Assembly: GCA_964512305.1 (NCBI GenBank)
Contig: CAZEIW010000168.1
Coordinates: forward strand, 1 to 32,951
Reading direction: 5' to 3'
DNA length: 32,951 nt
Source of the DNA: CAZEIW01 sp964512305
Lineage (GTDB): Bacteria > Pseudomonadota > Gammaproteobacteria > Burkholderiales > Burkholderiaceae_F
Part shown: in pieces, positions 31,588 through 32,951 of the stretch
Position numbering within the stretch: the first letter of the stretch is position 1
Layout: each line of letters starts with the position of its first letter
Translations under genes and position numbers: made by a program
The notes under the pieces: generated by a model
Seen by the model: only the letters and a program-made list of their open reading frames with translations
Told to the model about the DNA's origin: nothing
Database searches by the model: none

Positions 31588-32951
31588 ATGAGCATGAACC
31601 TTGTCGACGAACTCCGGCGCGCGATCGGCGAGCGCCACGTGCTCACCGCCGAGGCCGACGTCGCGCCGCACCTGAACGACTGGCGCCGCCGATACGCGGG
31701 CAGCGCGCTCGCGGTCGTCCTGCCCGCCGATACCGGCGAAGTCGCGCGCGTCGTGCGGCTGTGCTCGCAGGCCGGCGCGCCGATCGTGCCCCAGGGCGGC
31801 AACACCGGCCTCGTCGGCGGCGCGACGCCGGACCGCAGCGGGCGGTCGATCGTGCTGAGCACGCGCCGGCTGAACCGGGTGCGCGCGATCGATACCGACA
31901 ACGATACCCTGACCGCCGAGGCCGGCTGCGTGCTGCAGGCGGTGCAGGAGGCGGCACGGGCGCGCGACCGCCTGTTTCCGCTCAGCCTGGCGGCACAGGG
32001 CAGCTGCACGATCGGCGGCAACCTTTCGACCAATGCGGGCGGCACGCAGGTCCTGCGCTACGGCAATGCGCGCGATCTGGCGCTCGGCCTCGAGGTGGTG
32101 CTGCCCGGCGGCGAGGTCTGGGACGGGTTGCGCGGACTGCGCAAGGACAACACCGGCTACGACCTCAAGCACCTGTTCATCGGCGCCGAGGGCACGCTCG
32201 GCGTCATCACGGCGGCGACCCTGAAGCTCTTTCCTCTGCCGCGCGCGCAGTTGACCGCGCTCGCCGCCGTACCGGATCTCGCCGCCGCGGTCGGGCTGCT
32301 CAACCGGATGCGGGCCGCGGCCGGCCCGGGCCTGACCGCCTTCGAGCTGATGTCGGCGCCGGGTCTGCAGCTCGTCGCGCGGCATTTCCCCGACATGCGG
32401 CAGCCGCTGCCGCTCGACCAGCCCTGGTATGCGCTGATCGAGCTGTCCGACCACGAGAGCGAGCAGCACGCGGCCGCCCGCCTCGAAGCGGGGCTGGAGG
32501 GCGCGGCCCGGGACGGCCAGATCGCCGATGCGGCGATCGGAAGCAGCCTGGCCGACTCGGCCGCGATCTGGCGCCTGCGGGAGACGCTTCCGGAAGCGCA
32601 GGCCCGCAGCGGCGGCAACGTCAAGCACGACGTGTCGCTGCCCGTATCGGCCATCGTCCGCTTCGTCGACGAGACCGACGCCGCCCTGCTTGCGCGGTTC
32701 GACTGGCTGCAGCCGATCACCTTCGGCCATCTCGGCGACGGCAACCTGCACTACAACATCGCCACGCGCGACGGCGTGCCGATCGAGCGGGCCTTCGAGC
32801 ACCAGGCGGCGATCAACGAGATCGTCCACGACGCGGCGCATCGCTGCGGCGGCTCGATCAGCGCCGAGCATGGGCTGGGGCAGCTCAAGCGCGAGACGAT
32901 CACGCGCTACAAGTCGGCGCTGGAGATGGAGCTGATGCGCAGCGTCAAGCG
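31588..32951 (+). CDS. FAD-binding D-2-hydroxyacid/D-2-hydroxyglutarate-type dehydrogenase (3' end outside window)
   Basis: At least 454 residues are present; the frame runs off the right edge, probably within 20 or so codons of the end. The PCMH-type FAD domain shows PIVPQGGNTGLVGGATP, SLAAQGSCTIGGNLSTNAGG, and KDNTGYDLKHLFIGAEGTLG. The C-terminal FAD-oxidase domain shows FGHLGDGNLHYNI and SAEHGLGQLKRE, where histidines bind a metal and the substrate carboxylate. These are the hallmarks of D-2-hydroxyglutarate and related D-hydroxyacid dehydrogenases, which feed electrons to ETF or quinones. D-lactate or glycolate oxidase (GlcD) is an alternative. The start could be 31588 or the ATG two codons on; neither has a strong Shine-Dalgarno. 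Confidence 0.92.
   Translation, partial: MSMNLVDELRRAIGERHVLTAEADVAPHLNDWRRRYAGSALAVVLPADTGEVARVVRLCSQAGAPIVPQGGNTGLVGGATPDRSGRSIVLSTRRLNRVRAIDTDNDTLTAEAGCVLQAVQEAARARDRLFPLSLAAQGSCTIGGNLSTNAGGTQVLRYGNARDLALGLEVVLPGGEVWDGLRGLRKDNTGYDLKHLFIGAEGTLGVITAATLKLFPLPRAQLTALAAVPDLAAAVGLLNRMRAAAGPGLTAFELMSAPGLQLVARHFPDMRQPLPLDQPWYALIELSDHESEQHAAARLEAGLEGAARDGQIADAAIGSSLADSAAIWRLRETLPEAQARSGGNVKHDVSLPVSAIVRFVDETDAALLARFDWLQPITFGHLGDGNLHYNIATRDGVPIERAFEHQAAINEIVHDAAHRCGGSISAEHGLGQLKRETITRYKSALEMELMRSVK

Overview
The window reads as chromosomal DNA of an aerobic, very high-GC (about 70%) Gram-negative bacterium. A Betaproteobacterium of Burkholderiales type fits best: the rubrerythrin/Fe-S protein pair, the DmdC-like acyl-CoA dehydrogenase beside etfBA, the gentisate-type isomerase/hydrolase pair, the TRAP transporter and the MoxR-DUF58-TgpA operon are all common there. 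The taxon is an inference from gene content and base composition, because no rRNA or other marker gene is present. Coding density is high. I see no tRNA, rRNA, CRISPR array, insertion sequence, phage gene or plasmid gene.

Layout. 1-1083 (minus strand): a partial Fe-S protein and a rubrerythrin lacking the rubredoxin domain, with a promoter and two inverted repeats upstream. 1139-4691 (minus): etfB-etfA-acyl-CoA dehydrogenase, an electron-transfer and fatty-acid oxidation operon. 4814-6454 (minus): a PYROXD2/CrtI-like FAD oxidoreductase. 6612-10451 (plus): a receiver plus degenerate-GGDEF regulator translationally coupled to a propionyl-CoA synthetase, then a YdcF-like membrane protein. 10589-11460 (plus): a GlcG/HbpS protein coupled to an Lrp/AsnC regulator, with a convergent HD-domain gene (11445-12107, minus). 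12431-14662 (plus): a 743-residue fusion of an ornithine-aminotransferase domain and an arginine-dihydrolase (ArgZ)-like domain, the most unusual gene in the window. 14678-15490 (minus): an ECHDC3-like crotonase lacking both catalytic glutamates. 15679-18642 (plus): a three-gene DctP-DctQ-DctM TRAP transporter. 18917-22390 (minus): aquaporin Z, an AMP-forming acyl-CoA ligase and a class II HDAC-like deacetylase. 22474-26558 (plus): MoxR ATPase, DUF58 protein and TgpA-like transglutaminase. 26786-28154 (minus): zeta-class GST isomerase and FAH-family hydrolase. 28233-30145 (plus): a polyprenyl-phosphate glycosyltransferase coupled to a YdjC/ChbG deacetylase. 30124-31449 (minus): a YihY/BrkB membrane protein. 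31588-end (plus): a partial D-2-hydroxyacid-type FAD dehydrogenase.

How the genes fit together. Much of the window concerns acyl-CoA and organic-acid metabolism: acyl activation (PrpE, DmdB-like ligase), dehydrogenation with ETF, a crotonase homologue, ring-cleavage product breakdown and carboxylate uptake. A lysine-deacylase-like gene lies directly upstream of an acyl-CoA ligase of a kind often controlled by lysine acylation. The fusion gene would convert arginine to ornithine and then to glutamate semialdehyde in one polypeptide. Two convergent gene junctions (18.7 kb and 26.6 kb) carry copies of one palindromic repeat family that probably ends transcription from both sides.
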